From: a virus | Length of the DNA: 27,451 nucleotides | Direction: 5' to 3' (one strand) | IMG/VR virus record: IMGVR_UViG_3300042549_003177 | Span: 1 to 27,451 of that record | In this document: positions 1-7,458 of the stretch, piece after piece | Numbering within the stretch: position 1 is the stretch's first letter | Layout: the number at the start of each line of letters is the position of its first letter | Program-made: the position numbers and the translations under genes | The notes under the pieces: model-generated | Databases searched by the model: none | Told to the model about the DNA's origin: nothing | What the model saw: only the letters and a program-made list of their open reading frames with translations

Positions 1-1
1 A

Positions 2-142
2 AGAAAAAGACAAATCATCCTAGATGAGATTGCATCACAAAAAGAGATGTTAGACTTTTGGTGTCATCTGCCTGAAACCTCAAAGAACATCCAATTGAGG
101 ATTTCCGAACTAGAGAAATCACTAGAAAACTTAAATAAATAA
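2..142 (+). CDS. C-terminal end of an unknown protein (5' end outside the window)
   Basis: An open plus-strand frame runs from the left edge to a TAA stop at 140-142 and encodes 46 residues. The start lies outside the window. The visible part is charged, with a short amphipathic stretch (ISELEKSLENL) near the end that could be a coiled coil. It is followed after 24 bases by another plus-strand gene, so the two are probably co-transcribed. They run opposite to the virion genes and may belong to a different expression module. I do not recognise the family and infer no function. Confidence 0.5.
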   Translation, partial: RKRQIILDEIASQKEMLDFWCHLPETSKNIQLRISELEKSLENLNK

Positions 143-166
143 TTAAACCCTTAAACACAAACAGTT

Positions 167-487
167 ATGAACAAAGAATTAGCATTTCAACTAGCAAATC
201 AAATTACTGAACAATCATCAGTACAAGTAAAAGTAAGAGAATTTACCATTATCAACAGATACGATGAAGATGGTGAATGTGTTAAAAATGGTACTTATCT
301 ATCTTATAGAGGAACATCAAAGAATAGTAAGTATTATATTGAAATTGAACATCATATTAATAATGGAACTGGCTATGAAAATTTTTTTCCAAAATACACA
401 AAATTGAATGGAGGAAGAACTAATAATTTAGATAGTACCATCACCATATCAGATTTGATAAATCAATTAAATACAGAATTAAAATAA
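167..487 (+). CDS. Hypothetical protein, 106 aa
   Basis: This small soluble protein begins at ATG behind an A-rich leader (AAACACAAACAGTTATG) without a Shine-Dalgarno sequence. It has no signal peptide, membrane segment or cysteine cluster; the single Cys is near residue 37. The central part (about 20-80) alternates polar and aromatic residues (TYLSYRG, KYYIEIEHH) and looks like a small beta-rich fold. The C-terminal 20 residues look helical. It is the last plus-strand gene before a hairpin terminator that separates it from the convergent late genes. I do not recognise the family. It may be a small accessory or early protein, but nothing in the sequence proves this. Confidence 0.65.
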   Translation: MNKELAFQLANQITEQSSVQVKVREFTIINRYDEDGECVKNGTYLSYRGTSKNSKYYIEIEHHINNGTGYENFFPKYTKLNGGRTNNLDSTITISDLINQLNTELK

Positions 488-509
488 TTAAATAGTCTTT
501 GCATATACT

Positions 510-544
510 AAAAAAGGTAGCTGTTTTACGGCTACCCTTTTTTT
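510..544. terminator. Bidirectional hairpin terminator between convergent genes
   Basis: Stem GGTAGC (516-521) pairs with GCTACC (531-536) around an unpaired loop. It is flanked by six A on the left (510-515) and seven T on the right (538-544), so either transcript would end in a U-tract. It sits between the stop of the plus-strand gene at 487 and the end of the minus-strand gene at 543, as expected for a shared terminator at a convergent junction. Confidence 0.8.
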
Positions 545-668
545 ATCCCTGACCTCTATACTTCTTTGGTTTCTCTTCGTACTTTGAGTATGATTTTTTA
601 GCTACTCCTGTTCTTTTCTTTCCAAAGGATATTTTGTTATTCCCTTTAGAGTCCTTTGATTTTGCCAT
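543..668 (-). CDS. Small basic protein, 41 aa
   Basis: A short minus-strand frame starts at ATG (668-666) and stops at TAA (545-543). It encodes 41 residues that are very rich in Lys, Ser and Gly (MAKSKDSKGNNKISFGKK at the start, KKYRGQG at the end). It overlaps the end of the preceding membrane-protein gene by 23 bases, an arrangement often seen for tightly packed phage genes, and its stop lies in the shared terminator. The composition suggests a nucleic-acid-binding or virion-associated peptide, but this is inference and the family is unknown. It is the last gene of the late operon in this window. Confidence 0.55.
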   Translation of the reverse strand: MAKSKDSKGNNKISFGKKRTGVAKKSYSKYEEKPKKYRGQG

Positions 669-927
669 TTTCCATTAGGTATTTTACTTCACTTTCTAAT
701 CTTGCAACTTGAGCTGTAAGATGTAATATAGTTTCTCTCATCTCATCCTTTTCATCAGAACTCTTTTGTAATAGGATTTCTAATTTGGAAATACGAGATT
801 GACAATCTTGACGAATAAATCTATCATCCTCATCTTTCTTTTTTGCTCTCTTCTCATAGTATGTCCAAGCACCTGTACCAGTTAATACCGTTATAGCAGT
901 GATGATTACTGAATATATATTTTCCAT
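646..927 (-). CDS. Membrane-anchored coiled-coil protein, possible holin or spanin
   Basis: A 93-residue protein with one hydrophobic segment at residues 4-22 (IYSVIITAITVLTGTGAW), then a highly charged stretch (KRAKKKDEDD) and a predicted coiled coil at about 45-85 (heptad-like ISKLEILLQ, LTAQVARLESEV). This N-anchored, charged coiled-coil shape is common among phage lysis accessory proteins such as inner-membrane spanins and some holins. However, no endolysin or outer spanin is visible next to it, so lysis is only a guess. It could also be a membrane-associated assembly factor. Its start overlaps the previous stop in a TAATG junction, which indicates translational coupling. Confidence 0.75.
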   Translation of the reverse strand: MENIYSVIITAITVLTGTGAWTYYEKRAKKKDEDDRFIRQDCQSRISKLEILLQKSSDEKDEMRETILHLTAQVARLESEVKYLMENGKIKGL

Positions 928-1334
928 TACTTATCTGTTATAGGACCCCCTACTACCCATGCATCACATGTCCTAGCAGCTGCACATTTGAAATCAAATG
1001 CTTCACAATATCCTAATTCACCTGCTTCGATTGAATCCCAAGCATCTTCACCACCAATTCCTTCAGCAATACAACTTAATATCTTTGGTGTAATATCAAA
1101 AAATACACAATTACCACAAAGTGATTTCTTTGCTGCTGCTATATCACCTGAATGAAACTTATCAGATTTTGCTTTCCAATAATCTTCATTTGGTTCATTT
1201 GGATTTAGTGGACCATAGTTTGCAACATCAATTGCATTCTGTCTATTCTCTAAATTGATAGCAATATTTTGAGTTGCATCAGGACAACCTGCTTGAAATT
1301 TTATAATATTTTTACTTACTTTATTTGCTGACAT
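927..1334 (-). CDS. Cysteine-rich small protein, candidate metal or Fe-S binder
   Basis: A 135-residue soluble protein. Its C-terminal half holds an ordered cysteine set: C73-x2-C76-x11-C88-x21-C110-x6-C117-x5-C123, in the contexts CGNCVFF, GYCEAF, FKCAAARTCDAW and GGPITD. C-x2-C followed by aromatic residues and a downstream Gly-Tyr-Cys recalls HiPIP-like or zinc-ribbon-like small domains. I have an impression of similar proteins in marine and cyanobacterial phages but cannot verify it. The N-terminal 60 residues are polar and probably flexible. It lies four bases after the preceding gene and is coupled to the membrane protein downstream. Function is unknown; a bound metal cluster or a disulfide-stabilised virion component are both possible. 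Confidence 0.75.
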   Translation of the reverse strand: MSANKVSKNIIKFQAGCPDATQNIAINLENRQNAIDVANYGPLNPNEPNEDYWKAKSDKFHSGDIAAAKKSLCGNCVFFDITPKILSCIAEGIGGEDAWDSIEAGELGYCEAFDFKCAAARTCDAWVVGGPITDK

Positions 1335-1338
1335 TATA

Positions 1339-1674
1339 TTATTCTTTTACAGGTATACAATTTGGAACTTCTCTACCATCAAGGATTTTTGTTCCGTATT
1401 GCTCATATCCTTCCCAACAAGGCTCTTCGAACTCATACGAACCATCAGGTAGAATCTGTCCTAAATTAATACCTCTGTATTTAGTATCGTAAGCTACTCT
1501 AGCCATTACTTTAGATGTAGTATCTTTTACCTTACTCATCTTATCCTTATCGTAATATGAATTACAAATAGCAGCTGCTTGCTCTACTGGCTTTCCTGCT
1601 TCTACCTCAATTGGTATACAATAGTTTAAGTAGTTATCTCTGCTTTCTCCTGCTTTTGGTTTATCTACTGGCAT
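1339..1674 (-). CDS. Hypothetical phage protein with PKAGES and GYEQ/VPNC motifs
   Basis: I place the start at the ATG at 1674, giving 111 residues and beginning eight bases after the preceding stop. A longer frame from 1758 would overlap the spike-like gene by 77 bases and add a low-complexity Gln/His leader. Two motif blocks stand out. Residues 5-45 (PKAGESRDNYLNYCIP, then AAAICNSYYD) resemble a small helical module often seen in phage proteins near head proteases. Residues 84-109 (CWEGYEQ, then GREVPNCIP) resemble a short beta-hairpin motif from similar proteins. Cysteines are at 19, 37, 86 and 106. Biochemical function is unknown. Confidence 0.7.
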   Translation of the reverse strand: MPVDKPKAGESRDNYLNYCIPIEVEAGKPVEQAAAICNSYYDKDKMSKVKDTTSKVMARVAYDTKYRGINLGQILPDGSYEFEEPCWEGYEQYGTKILDGREVPNCIPVKE

Positions 1675-1681
1675 ATCTTCT

Positions 1682-3022
1682 TTATTTTGATGGTGTTGTT
1701 TCGTAAATACAATTGTACTGTGCTTGTAATGCTGCAGTTCCTGCTGTTCCATATCCAAATCCTCTTATAATACCTTCACCATTTAATGTTAGAGTATATC
1801 CAAAGTTCCATGGACTTCCATCTACACTTGGAGGATTACTAGCAACCGTACTACCTGATACAACCACACCAATTGCAGTCTTTTGTGATGATGGGAAATA
1901 TCCACCAATGCCGATTCCAACTAAAGCATTTTTAGTAGTTGCATTATCTATTTGATAATTAACTGCGTTAATACTACCTGTGTTTTCATATCGAACAGTC
2001 AAACCCCACCCTGCGTCAAAAGGCCTAGCTTTGTTAACACCAGATACAGAGAATGACCCTGTTACAATTGAAAGATAAACTTGTGAATATGAACCACTAC
2101 CAATATCCAATATCATTGACCCACTAAATTGAATTGCATTATATCTACAATCTCCACTTAAAACATTTGTTCTAGTTGCACTACCTGTTATTGATGCAGA
2201 TGGATATGTACCAGTTGTATCAGGTACTCCGTATTCATTTGCATGATACCATACACCAGTTGATTGGTCAAATGAGTTTACTGTATATCCTAAATCTGCG
2301 TAGTTAGATGCGGTACAACTATTTTCAGGTCTATGATTGATTGATGCAGTTACATCGTAGAATAAATGTGGAGTTACTTTCCAGCTATCCAAAAATATAC
2401 TACCTGATTGTAAGCAAGATGATGTAGTGAATGATTCACCACTACCTGTTACAATTAAACTCATTGAAGTTGAACCTGTTAATGGGAATTCAGTTGCAAA
2501 TAAACTTGCAGTCATAAATGATGCAGAAGGTATTTCCCAAAATGTTCCACTAACAGATGAACTTGCATTTACTAATGTGATTGCATTTTGATTTAATCTA
2601 AATACACCATTTCCTCCACCTTGCTCTTCAAACTTATAGTTTACAATGCCATAAGGTACAAAGAATATCTCATTTGAGTAATCAGATTTTTGTGGGTCAA
2701 ATGGTTGGTCAACTGCCGAGCAAGATGTAAATACTCTATAATATGCTGATTGAGAAGGTTGTGGTACTAAATTGGTAGGAGAACAGTTTCCAGGATTAAT
2801 AATAGTCCAATTAGAACCACTATCTTCTGAAACTTCTATATACCCACCAACGCAACTTTTACAATTAACTAAATAAGTTCCAAATGTGGAATCAATAGTT
2901 AATTGAGTTAAAGATGCAGTAGTTACTGAATTCAAAGTAGGAGTACAACATAGATTTGTAATACCTCTTTGAATATCTTTACCCAAACTTTGTTGCTGAT
3001 TAGTATTTCTTAAATACAACAT
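1682..3022 (-). CDS. Candidate spike or receptor-binding structural protein
   Basis: A 446-residue Ser/Thr/Gly-rich, beta-strand-rich protein with no membrane segment. Residues 25-125 hold several Cys (CC at 25-26, C54, C57, C80, C101) and look like an Fn3-type beta-sandwich. Residues 128-228 match, with nearly identical motif spacing, a domain in the baseplate protein at 7459-8391 (NAITL, TASL, TGS-MS-VTG, YDVT). The C-terminal 200 residues are beta-rich and Gly-rich, as in appendage tips. It follows the spike-base-like gene by 11 bases, so I infer that the two form one appendage. A tail-tip or side-fibre protein is an alternative; I recognise no named family. Confidence 0.7.
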   Translation of the reverse strand: MLYLRNTNQQQSLGKDIQRGITNLCCTPTLNSVTTASLTQLTIDSTFGTYLVNCKSCVGGYIEVSEDSGSNWTIINPGNCSPTNLVPQPSQSAYYRVFTSCSAVDQPFDPQKSDYSNEIFFVPYGIVNYKFEEQGGGNGVFRLNQNAITLVNASSSVSGTFWEIPSASFMTASLFATEFPLTGSTSMSLIVTGSGESFTTSSCLQSGSIFLDSWKVTPHLFYDVTASINHRPENSCTASNYADLGYTVNSFDQSTGVWYHANEYGVPDTTGTYPSASITGSATRTNVLSGDCRYNAIQFSGSMILDIGSGSYSQVYLSIVTGSFSVSGVNKARPFDAGWGLTVRYENTGSINAVNYQIDNATTKNALVGIGIGGYFPSSQKTAIGVVVSGSTVASNPPSVDGSPWNFGYTLTLNGEGIIRGFGYGTAGTAALQAQYNCIYETTPSK

Positions 3023-3033
3023 ATTTTTTTATT

Positions 3034-3291
3034 TTATTTTAATGCTATAATAGCACCTGCAGTTGTTGATGAAGATACGGCAGTAAAAATACCTGGAATG
3101 AATCCTGATGCGGATACAAATGTTAATACTGAACCATCTACAGTTTGTGCAATTAAATTACCTGTTTGTCCGATGTATAAACCACCAGCTACAAATGGTA
3201 ATGCTCCGATTGGGTCAGAACCTGTAACAGCTAATCCACCTGCGAATTGTCCATTTTCAATGTATCCTTTTTGATTTGAAATTGAGCTCAT
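3034..3291 (-). CDS. Spike-base-like protein (RCAP_Rcc01079-type)
   Basis: An 85-residue protein whose C-terminal part (about 37-84) has the pattern LYIGQTGNL, then a Val-Leu-Thr-Phe strand, then SGFIPG, then a Thr-Thr-Ala run ending in IIALK. I recognise this as like the small spike base protein first named from the Rhodobacter capsulatus gene transfer agent (Rcc01079). That protein sits on capsid vertices and carries the head spike. The match is from memory of the family pattern, without a search. Placement directly before a large beta-rich candidate spike gene fits this role. It could otherwise be a generic small decoration protein. Confidence 0.6.
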   Translation of the reverse strand: MSSISNQKGYIENGQFAGGLAVTGSDPIGALPFVAGGLYIGQTGNLIAQTVDGSVLTFVSASGFIPGIFTAVSSSTTAGAIIALK

Positions 3292-3310
3292 AATATTTTT
3301 TTTAAATTGT

Positions 3311-3640
3311 TTATTTTACTTTAAATGTTTGTCCGTTAAATCTACATTTTGAAACGGTTTTATAATCTATTGTTCTCCAGCTTCCATCTGCTAAATCTAA
3401 ACATTGTAGATTCACCATACCGTTTGCTGCTTTAGTAGCACTACCACCTGCAGAACCACCAACGTAAGCTGCAGAATCCCAATATGCAAAGTAATATCTA
3501 TTATTACCTTCTTCAGTAGTCCATCCTATACGGATTGGATTACTTTGTGTAGATTCCCTTAACATAAGTGTAAAAGTTCTAAAAGAAATTTCACTTAAAG
3601 CAAAGTTAACTAACTTATTGTATACTGCGTTACTATTCAT
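3311..3640 (-). CDS. Small hypothetical protein, weak resemblance to WYL_2-type SH3 folds
   Basis: A 109-residue soluble protein. Residues 75-108 read MVNLQCLDLADGSWRTIDYK and then a Val-Ser-Lys-Cys-Arg-Phe strand, a layout like the small Sm/SH3-type WYL_2 (DUF2693) phage proteins, in which a WR-[ST] motif follows a short strand. The resemblance is weak. The middle holds a Gly/Ser/Ala loop (VGGSAGGSATK at about 60-70). It begins after a leader AAAGTAAAATGAA like that of the capsid gene and lies one base after the prohead protease gene, so co-expression is likely. Function is unknown. Confidence 0.65.
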   Translation of the reverse strand: MNSNAVYNKLVNFALSEISFRTFTLMLRESTQSNPIRIGWTTEEGNNRYYFAYWDSAAYVGGSAGGSATKAANGMVNLQCLDLADGSWRTIDYKTVSKCRFNGQTFKVK

Positions 3641-3641
3641 T

Positions 3642-4667
3642 TTACTTTATTAATGCAGGTGCTACACTTCCACTTGCTACCTCACCTGGATAAGATGATG
3701 TAACAGATGGTTGTGCTTCTAATTCTAATTCACCTAATTCTCTTAATTTGTTTCTACTCCAACTTAATCCTGCTTTACCACCCCATAGAAGATAGGAAAT
3801 ATTCCCACAATCATTTGGTGATTCAGCATTATCGTAATAGGTTTCAGCTCTACTCAAATAGGAATACATGCGCTTTATCGTTTCAACTGAAATGGGTTCA
3901 CCATTTGCTAACTGCTGTGCACGAATTTTACCTGTTTGGGTTGCACACTTATTACCATTCTTCTCATTTAATTCTATTCCTCTTTTAGCATTATTAGAGA
4001 TTCCACTACCATAATCAGAGTAAGATTCGAACTCTATTCTTTCTTTTGATTTAAACCTATTATCCTTACGAATAAGAGCTTTAATCTGTCCAAGTAGTAT
4101 AGTTGCTTCATTTTCGTTTAACTCCTCTATATGCTTACTTAAAATGATTTCTGAAGCGTTTATCAATTTGTGTTCAAATAGACCTTCAATTGAGAATCCT
4201 TTTACCTTTCCAGTCTTAACATAATCATTCCAAATCTTATCATCAGTAATCTTAAACATACCAACCCAAGTTCCTTCAGCTAGATTCAAACCATAGTTAT
4301 TGGATTTATCTAACTTTCCACTTTTTACCCAACTCTCTACTAAATTAACACCTTTAATTGATTTATCATGCTCTAAAGTTGCTTTATCATTATACTTCTT
4401 CATTAGATAGTTTTGAGCAATCTTCTTAACTGTATCTTTTGTAAAGAACACATGATAAGGTTGACCTTGTCCATCAACTCTTAATATGCGTTTTTCAGGT
4501 ATAAGAATTGGACCTAATAGGATTCTTTCTTCATTATCTACTTTTGCAAATTGAATTTCTTCTTTATCAAAGTAAATAAAATCAGATTCTATTGCAGGAG
4601 ATTCTACTAACGAAATAGCAAATACTTCATCCTGCTCATCCTCTATTTTAAGTTCGTATAATTTCAT
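3642..4667 (-). CDS. XkdF-like prohead serine protease with extra C-terminal domain
   Basis: This 341-residue protein has an N-terminal region (about 50-165) matching the XkdF-like putative phage serine protease family, which is thought to mature procapsids. Visible motifs are EHD with H100, VES with S112, GTWVGMFKI at 132-140 and GFSIEG at 157-162. H100 and S112 are the most plausible catalytic residues, though I cannot assign them with certainty. A second domain (217-308) resembles a small module often fused to phage head proteases (NNAKRG, then IRAQQLANGEPIS, then LLWGG, then LSWSRNKL). The last 20 residues resemble the N-terminus of this phage's capsid protein. The gene lies after the tape measure, far from the capsid genes. 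Confidence 0.8.
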   Translation of the reverse strand: MKLYELKIEDEQDEVFAISLVESPAIESDFIYFDKEEIQFAKVDNEERILLGPILIPEKRILRVDGQGQPYHVFFTKDTVKKIAQNYLMKKYNDKATLEHDKSIKGVNLVESWVKSGKLDKSNNYGLNLAEGTWVGMFKITDDKIWNDYVKTGKVKGFSIEGLFEHKLINASEIILSKHIEELNENEATILLGQIKALIRKDNRFKSKERIEFESYSDYGSGISNNAKRGIELNEKNGNKCATQTGKIRAQQLANGEPISVETIKRMYSYLSRAETYYDNAESPNDCGNISYLLWGGKAGLSWSRNKLRELGELELEAQPSVTSSYPGEVASGSVAPALIK

Positions 4668-4698
4668 ATCTTAATAACATTCAAAATCCTAAAAATCA

Positions 4699-7209
4699 TC
4701 ACCCACCAGTAAATGTTGCAGCTCTACTCGTTCTTCTATCTAATGCCTGTTGTGATGAAACATCACCACTAACTACATAAGCACGAACAGGTTTTTGTGC
4801 TGCACCTAGGGTTTCACCTATTTGTTGTGTAGGATTCATACCACCAGTTGTATTTATTTGGGGTGCTGCTGCTCCTGCAACTCTTGGTGCAGATATTTGA
4901 GCACCTCCACCTCCAGCACTACCTGCATTTGATGCGGGAGCTCCTGGTTGTGAATTGATTTGTTGTACGGATTTAGCTGCTGCAGCAATTGTAGATGCAA
5001 TACTTAATCCTGCTGATATAGTATTGATTGCAACAAATGGCATACCTCCAACTAATGGAAGTGCTGCTACTGCTTTTGCATTTGCTATTGCAGTATTTGC
5101 AATGATTTGTCCGATTGCAGCTGCCTGTTGAATGATAATACCACTAATTGCAAGTGCTTTATTCTTACCTGCTATCTGTCCTAACAAACTACCGAATTGT
5201 TCAAACAAACCTAAATAAGCAAGATTGATTTCCTGTTTAGCCATCATTGCTGCTCTTTCAGTAGCAACTTCTTCATCAGTTATAGCTTTTCTAGCATCTG
5301 CGTATTTTTTAGTAATTTCAGTTTTTTGAAATTCAGTAAGTTCCGTATTTTGTAATTCAATCGCTTCTTGCTCTGCAAGTATAGTTCTTTGTTCTGCTAA
5401 TCGTTCTAAATCTTGCTGAAAATCAAAGTCAGATAATTGGTTTTCTCTATCTAAATCTTCTAATCTTTGTTGTAAGGATGTAAGTGCAATACTTCTTTCT
5501 TCTTCAGCATTTAACTTCTTTTGTTCAATTGAGAATTTTTCTAATTCTATTTGAGCTGAAATAAACTCTTTATTCTTTTGTAATGCAGCAACTTCTATTT
5601 CATTTTTCTTATTAGTATAATCTTCTAATGTTAATAAACCACTAGAATACTTATCACTTAAATCTTTCTGTTCTTTTTGTAAAGTTTGATTAGTAAGTAA
5701 TTCATTTTGTATTGCAGCATTCTTACGAATCTCAAATAATTTATTCTGAAATTCCTTCTCACCTATCTCACCTTTTACAAGTCTTAAATTTAGAAATTGT
5801 TCTTCTAATGATAACGAATCGTCTATTACTCTTTTTCTTGCCTCTAATAATTCCTTTGCATCTTTTTCAGCATTATCTTTCTGTTGTTTTGCAAATTTAC
5901 TTACAATTTCAGAGTTTTCTTTTTCTCGTGATTGTTCTAATAATGTAGTATCTTGTTTGTATTTTTTAGCCGAAGCTATTAACTTATCGTATTTTATTTT
6001 TACTTGCTCTAATTCTCTTGCTTCATCACCTAAAAGGGATAATCTAGCTTCTTCTTGTGCTTTTTTAATTTCATCTAATGCTGCAGCAACTGCTTTTGTA
6101 GTATCTTCAAAGTTAGGTGGTGTTTCTAATCCTTTCTTTAATTTCTTATCATTCTCAATTGCCAGTTGAGTTAGTTTATCACCTTCTTTAGCAAATACAT
6201 CTACATTTTTATTTGTTTCTTGTAAATTTTTAACATAAGTTTCAGTTTGTCTATTATAAAATTGTAATAATTGTCCTCCTGATTGAATATAATCACCAAC
6301 ACTTTGCCAGAATGTAGGTTCAACACCTTCACCACTTACTGCTTTTGCTGCAGCTTCTGCAGATTTCGCGTAGAATACATTTGCTTGAGTTCGTAGTTTA
6401 ATACCCTCTACAACTACTGCAGTATTCTCTGCTAACAATTGTTCTGCCTCTTCTAATGAACCTGCAAATCCAACCGTTTTACCTAATGTATCGTTATATA
6501 ATTTAAGAGCATCCTTTTTAGAAATAGTTCCTGTTCTCGCTGCTTCAAATGAGTTTTCAACCTCAATCAATTTTTTATTGAAATCAGTTAACCCTTCTGT
6601 TACTTTAGATTGTGCTTCTTCGTATGTTTTAGATTCAGCAGTTGCGCCTTTGATAGCATCAACTACTTTATCCCAATTGGCAATCAATAATCCTAAACCA
6701 ACTACTAATGCACCAATACCAGTTGCAGTTAGAGCTGCTGCAAATGCTTTAGCACCTGCTGCTGCGGCAGTTTCACCTATACCAACTGCAACGAATGATT
6801 TTGCTAAAGCAGTATTAAGAACGGTATATACTTTTGTAATACCCGTTAAATTAAAGAATCCTTTTGCAATATCAGTTAAATCATTACCTAATTCTACAAA
6901 AGATGCCTGAATATTAGTAAATTGTACTGCAGAGAATTGTTTTAAAGTAGATAAAGTACCTCCTAACTGCCCACCGATAGCACCGATAGGACCAGGTAAT
7001 GCACCCAATACATCTGCAAAGTTACCAGCACCTGCTCTTGCAGCAACTAATGAATCCTGAACATCATCAATCTGTCTTTGGAGTGCAATGAACTCTTCAG
7101 AACCAGCTGCTGTTTCTTTTAATTGTTTTTTAAGAGCACGAAGAGCAGCTAATGATGGTTCTACATCAGTTTCAACATCAACTTTTACTTTTACTGTTTT
7201 ATCTGCCAT
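4699..7209 (-). CDS. Tape measure protein
   Basis: At 836 residues this is the only protein in the window with the tape measure layout. The N-terminus has a short strand and helix (VKVKVDVETDVEPSL). A first Ala/Gly-rich hydrophobic region lies at about 135-185 (GIGALVVGLGLLIANW). Long charged coiled coils follow from about 370 to 650. A second hydrophobic region is at about 655-745 (ISGIIIQQAAAIGQIIANTA), and the C-terminus is flexible and Gly/Ala/Ser-rich. Tape measures set tail length and help DNA entry. By the usual relation of about 1.5 Å per residue, the tail would be near 125 nm. The start overlaps the upstream small gene by 19 bases. Confidence 0.88.
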   Translation of the reverse strand: MADKTVKVKVDVETDVEPSLAALRALKKQLKETAAGSEEFIALQRQIDDVQDSLVAARAGAGNFADVLGALPGPIGAIGGQLGGTLSTLKQFSAVQFTNIQASFVELGNDLTDIAKGFFNLTGITKVYTVLNTALAKSFVAVGIGETAAAAGAKAFAAALTATGIGALVVGLGLLIANWDKVVDAIKGATAESKTYEEAQSKVTEGLTDFNKKLIEVENSFEAARTGTISKKDALKLYNDTLGKTVGFAGSLEEAEQLLAENTAVVVEGIKLRTQANVFYAKSAEAAAKAVSGEGVEPTFWQSVGDYIQSGGQLLQFYNRQTETYVKNLQETNKNVDVFAKEGDKLTQLAIENDKKLKKGLETPPNFEDTTKAVAAALDEIKKAQEEARLSLLGDEARELEQVKIKYDKLIASAKKYKQDTTLLEQSREKENSEIVSKFAKQQKDNAEKDAKELLEARKRVIDDSLSLEEQFLNLRLVKGEIGEKEFQNKLFEIRKNAAIQNELLTNQTLQKEQKDLSDKYSSGLLTLEDYTNKKNEIEVAALQKNKEFISAQIELEKFSIEQKKLNAEEERSIALTSLQQRLEDLDRENQLSDFDFQQDLERLAEQRTILAEQEAIELQNTELTEFQKTEITKKYADARKAITDEEVATERAAMMAKQEINLAYLGLFEQFGSLLGQIAGKNKALAISGIIIQQAAAIGQIIANTAIANAKAVAALPLVGGMPFVAINTISAGLSIASTIAAAAKSVQQINSQPGAPASNAGSAGGGGAQISAPRVAGAAAPQINTTGGMNPTQQIGETLGAAQKPVRAYVVSGDVSSQQALDRRTSRAATFTGG

Positions 7210-7403
7210 CGATTGCGTATTAGTTTATTCAATATAATTTTCCAAGTAACTAGCTCCCTTTTGGATTTTCTATGTCTCTTTATTTTATATAAAGAATCTT
7301 TCCAACCATTTGGTAATTCATGTTTACCTTTAGCTATTTCTACATTTTCACTTACACCATAAAAATCATTAGCGTTAAGTAAATCTAATATATTCTGTAT
7401 CAT
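7191..7403 (-). CDS. Small basic hypothetical protein before the tape measure
   Basis: A 70-residue protein with an acidic or neutral first part (ILDLLNANDFYGVSE) and a strongly basic second half (YKIKRHRKSKRELVTWKIILNKLIRNRW). It starts at ATG behind an A/T-only leader and its last 19 bases overlap the tape measure start, so translation is probably coupled. In many siphophages the gene before the tape measure encodes a tail assembly chaperone, but this one is shorter and lacks a visible frameshift site. I do not recognise the family. It could be a small assembly factor, or may be unrelated to the tail. Confidence 0.65.
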   Translation of the reverse strand: MIQNILDLLNANDFYGVSENVEIAKGKHELPNGWKDSLYKIKRHRKSKRELVTWKIILNKLIRNRWQIKQ

Positions 7404-7430
7404 ATTATTATAACAATTTATTTTACTCGT

Positions 7431-7447
7431 ATGATTGATACAATCAT
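7431..7447. repeat. Inverted repeat in the gap before the small basic gene
   Basis: Perfect 7-base arms (ATGATTG and CAATCAT) surround a 3-base loop in the 55-base gap between two minus-strand genes. It could form a weak hairpin that slows transcription or stabilises the upstream message, or be a protein-binding site. No minus-strand U-tract follows, so it is not a clear terminator. Confidence 0.4.
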
Positions 7448-7458
7448 TTTAAAATATT

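Noticed and set aside
1675-1758. Earlier start for the PKAGES-motif gene
   Set aside because: It would overlap the end of the spike gene by 77 bases and add a Gln/His-rich leader; the ATG at 1674 follows the previous stop closely and starts just before the motif.
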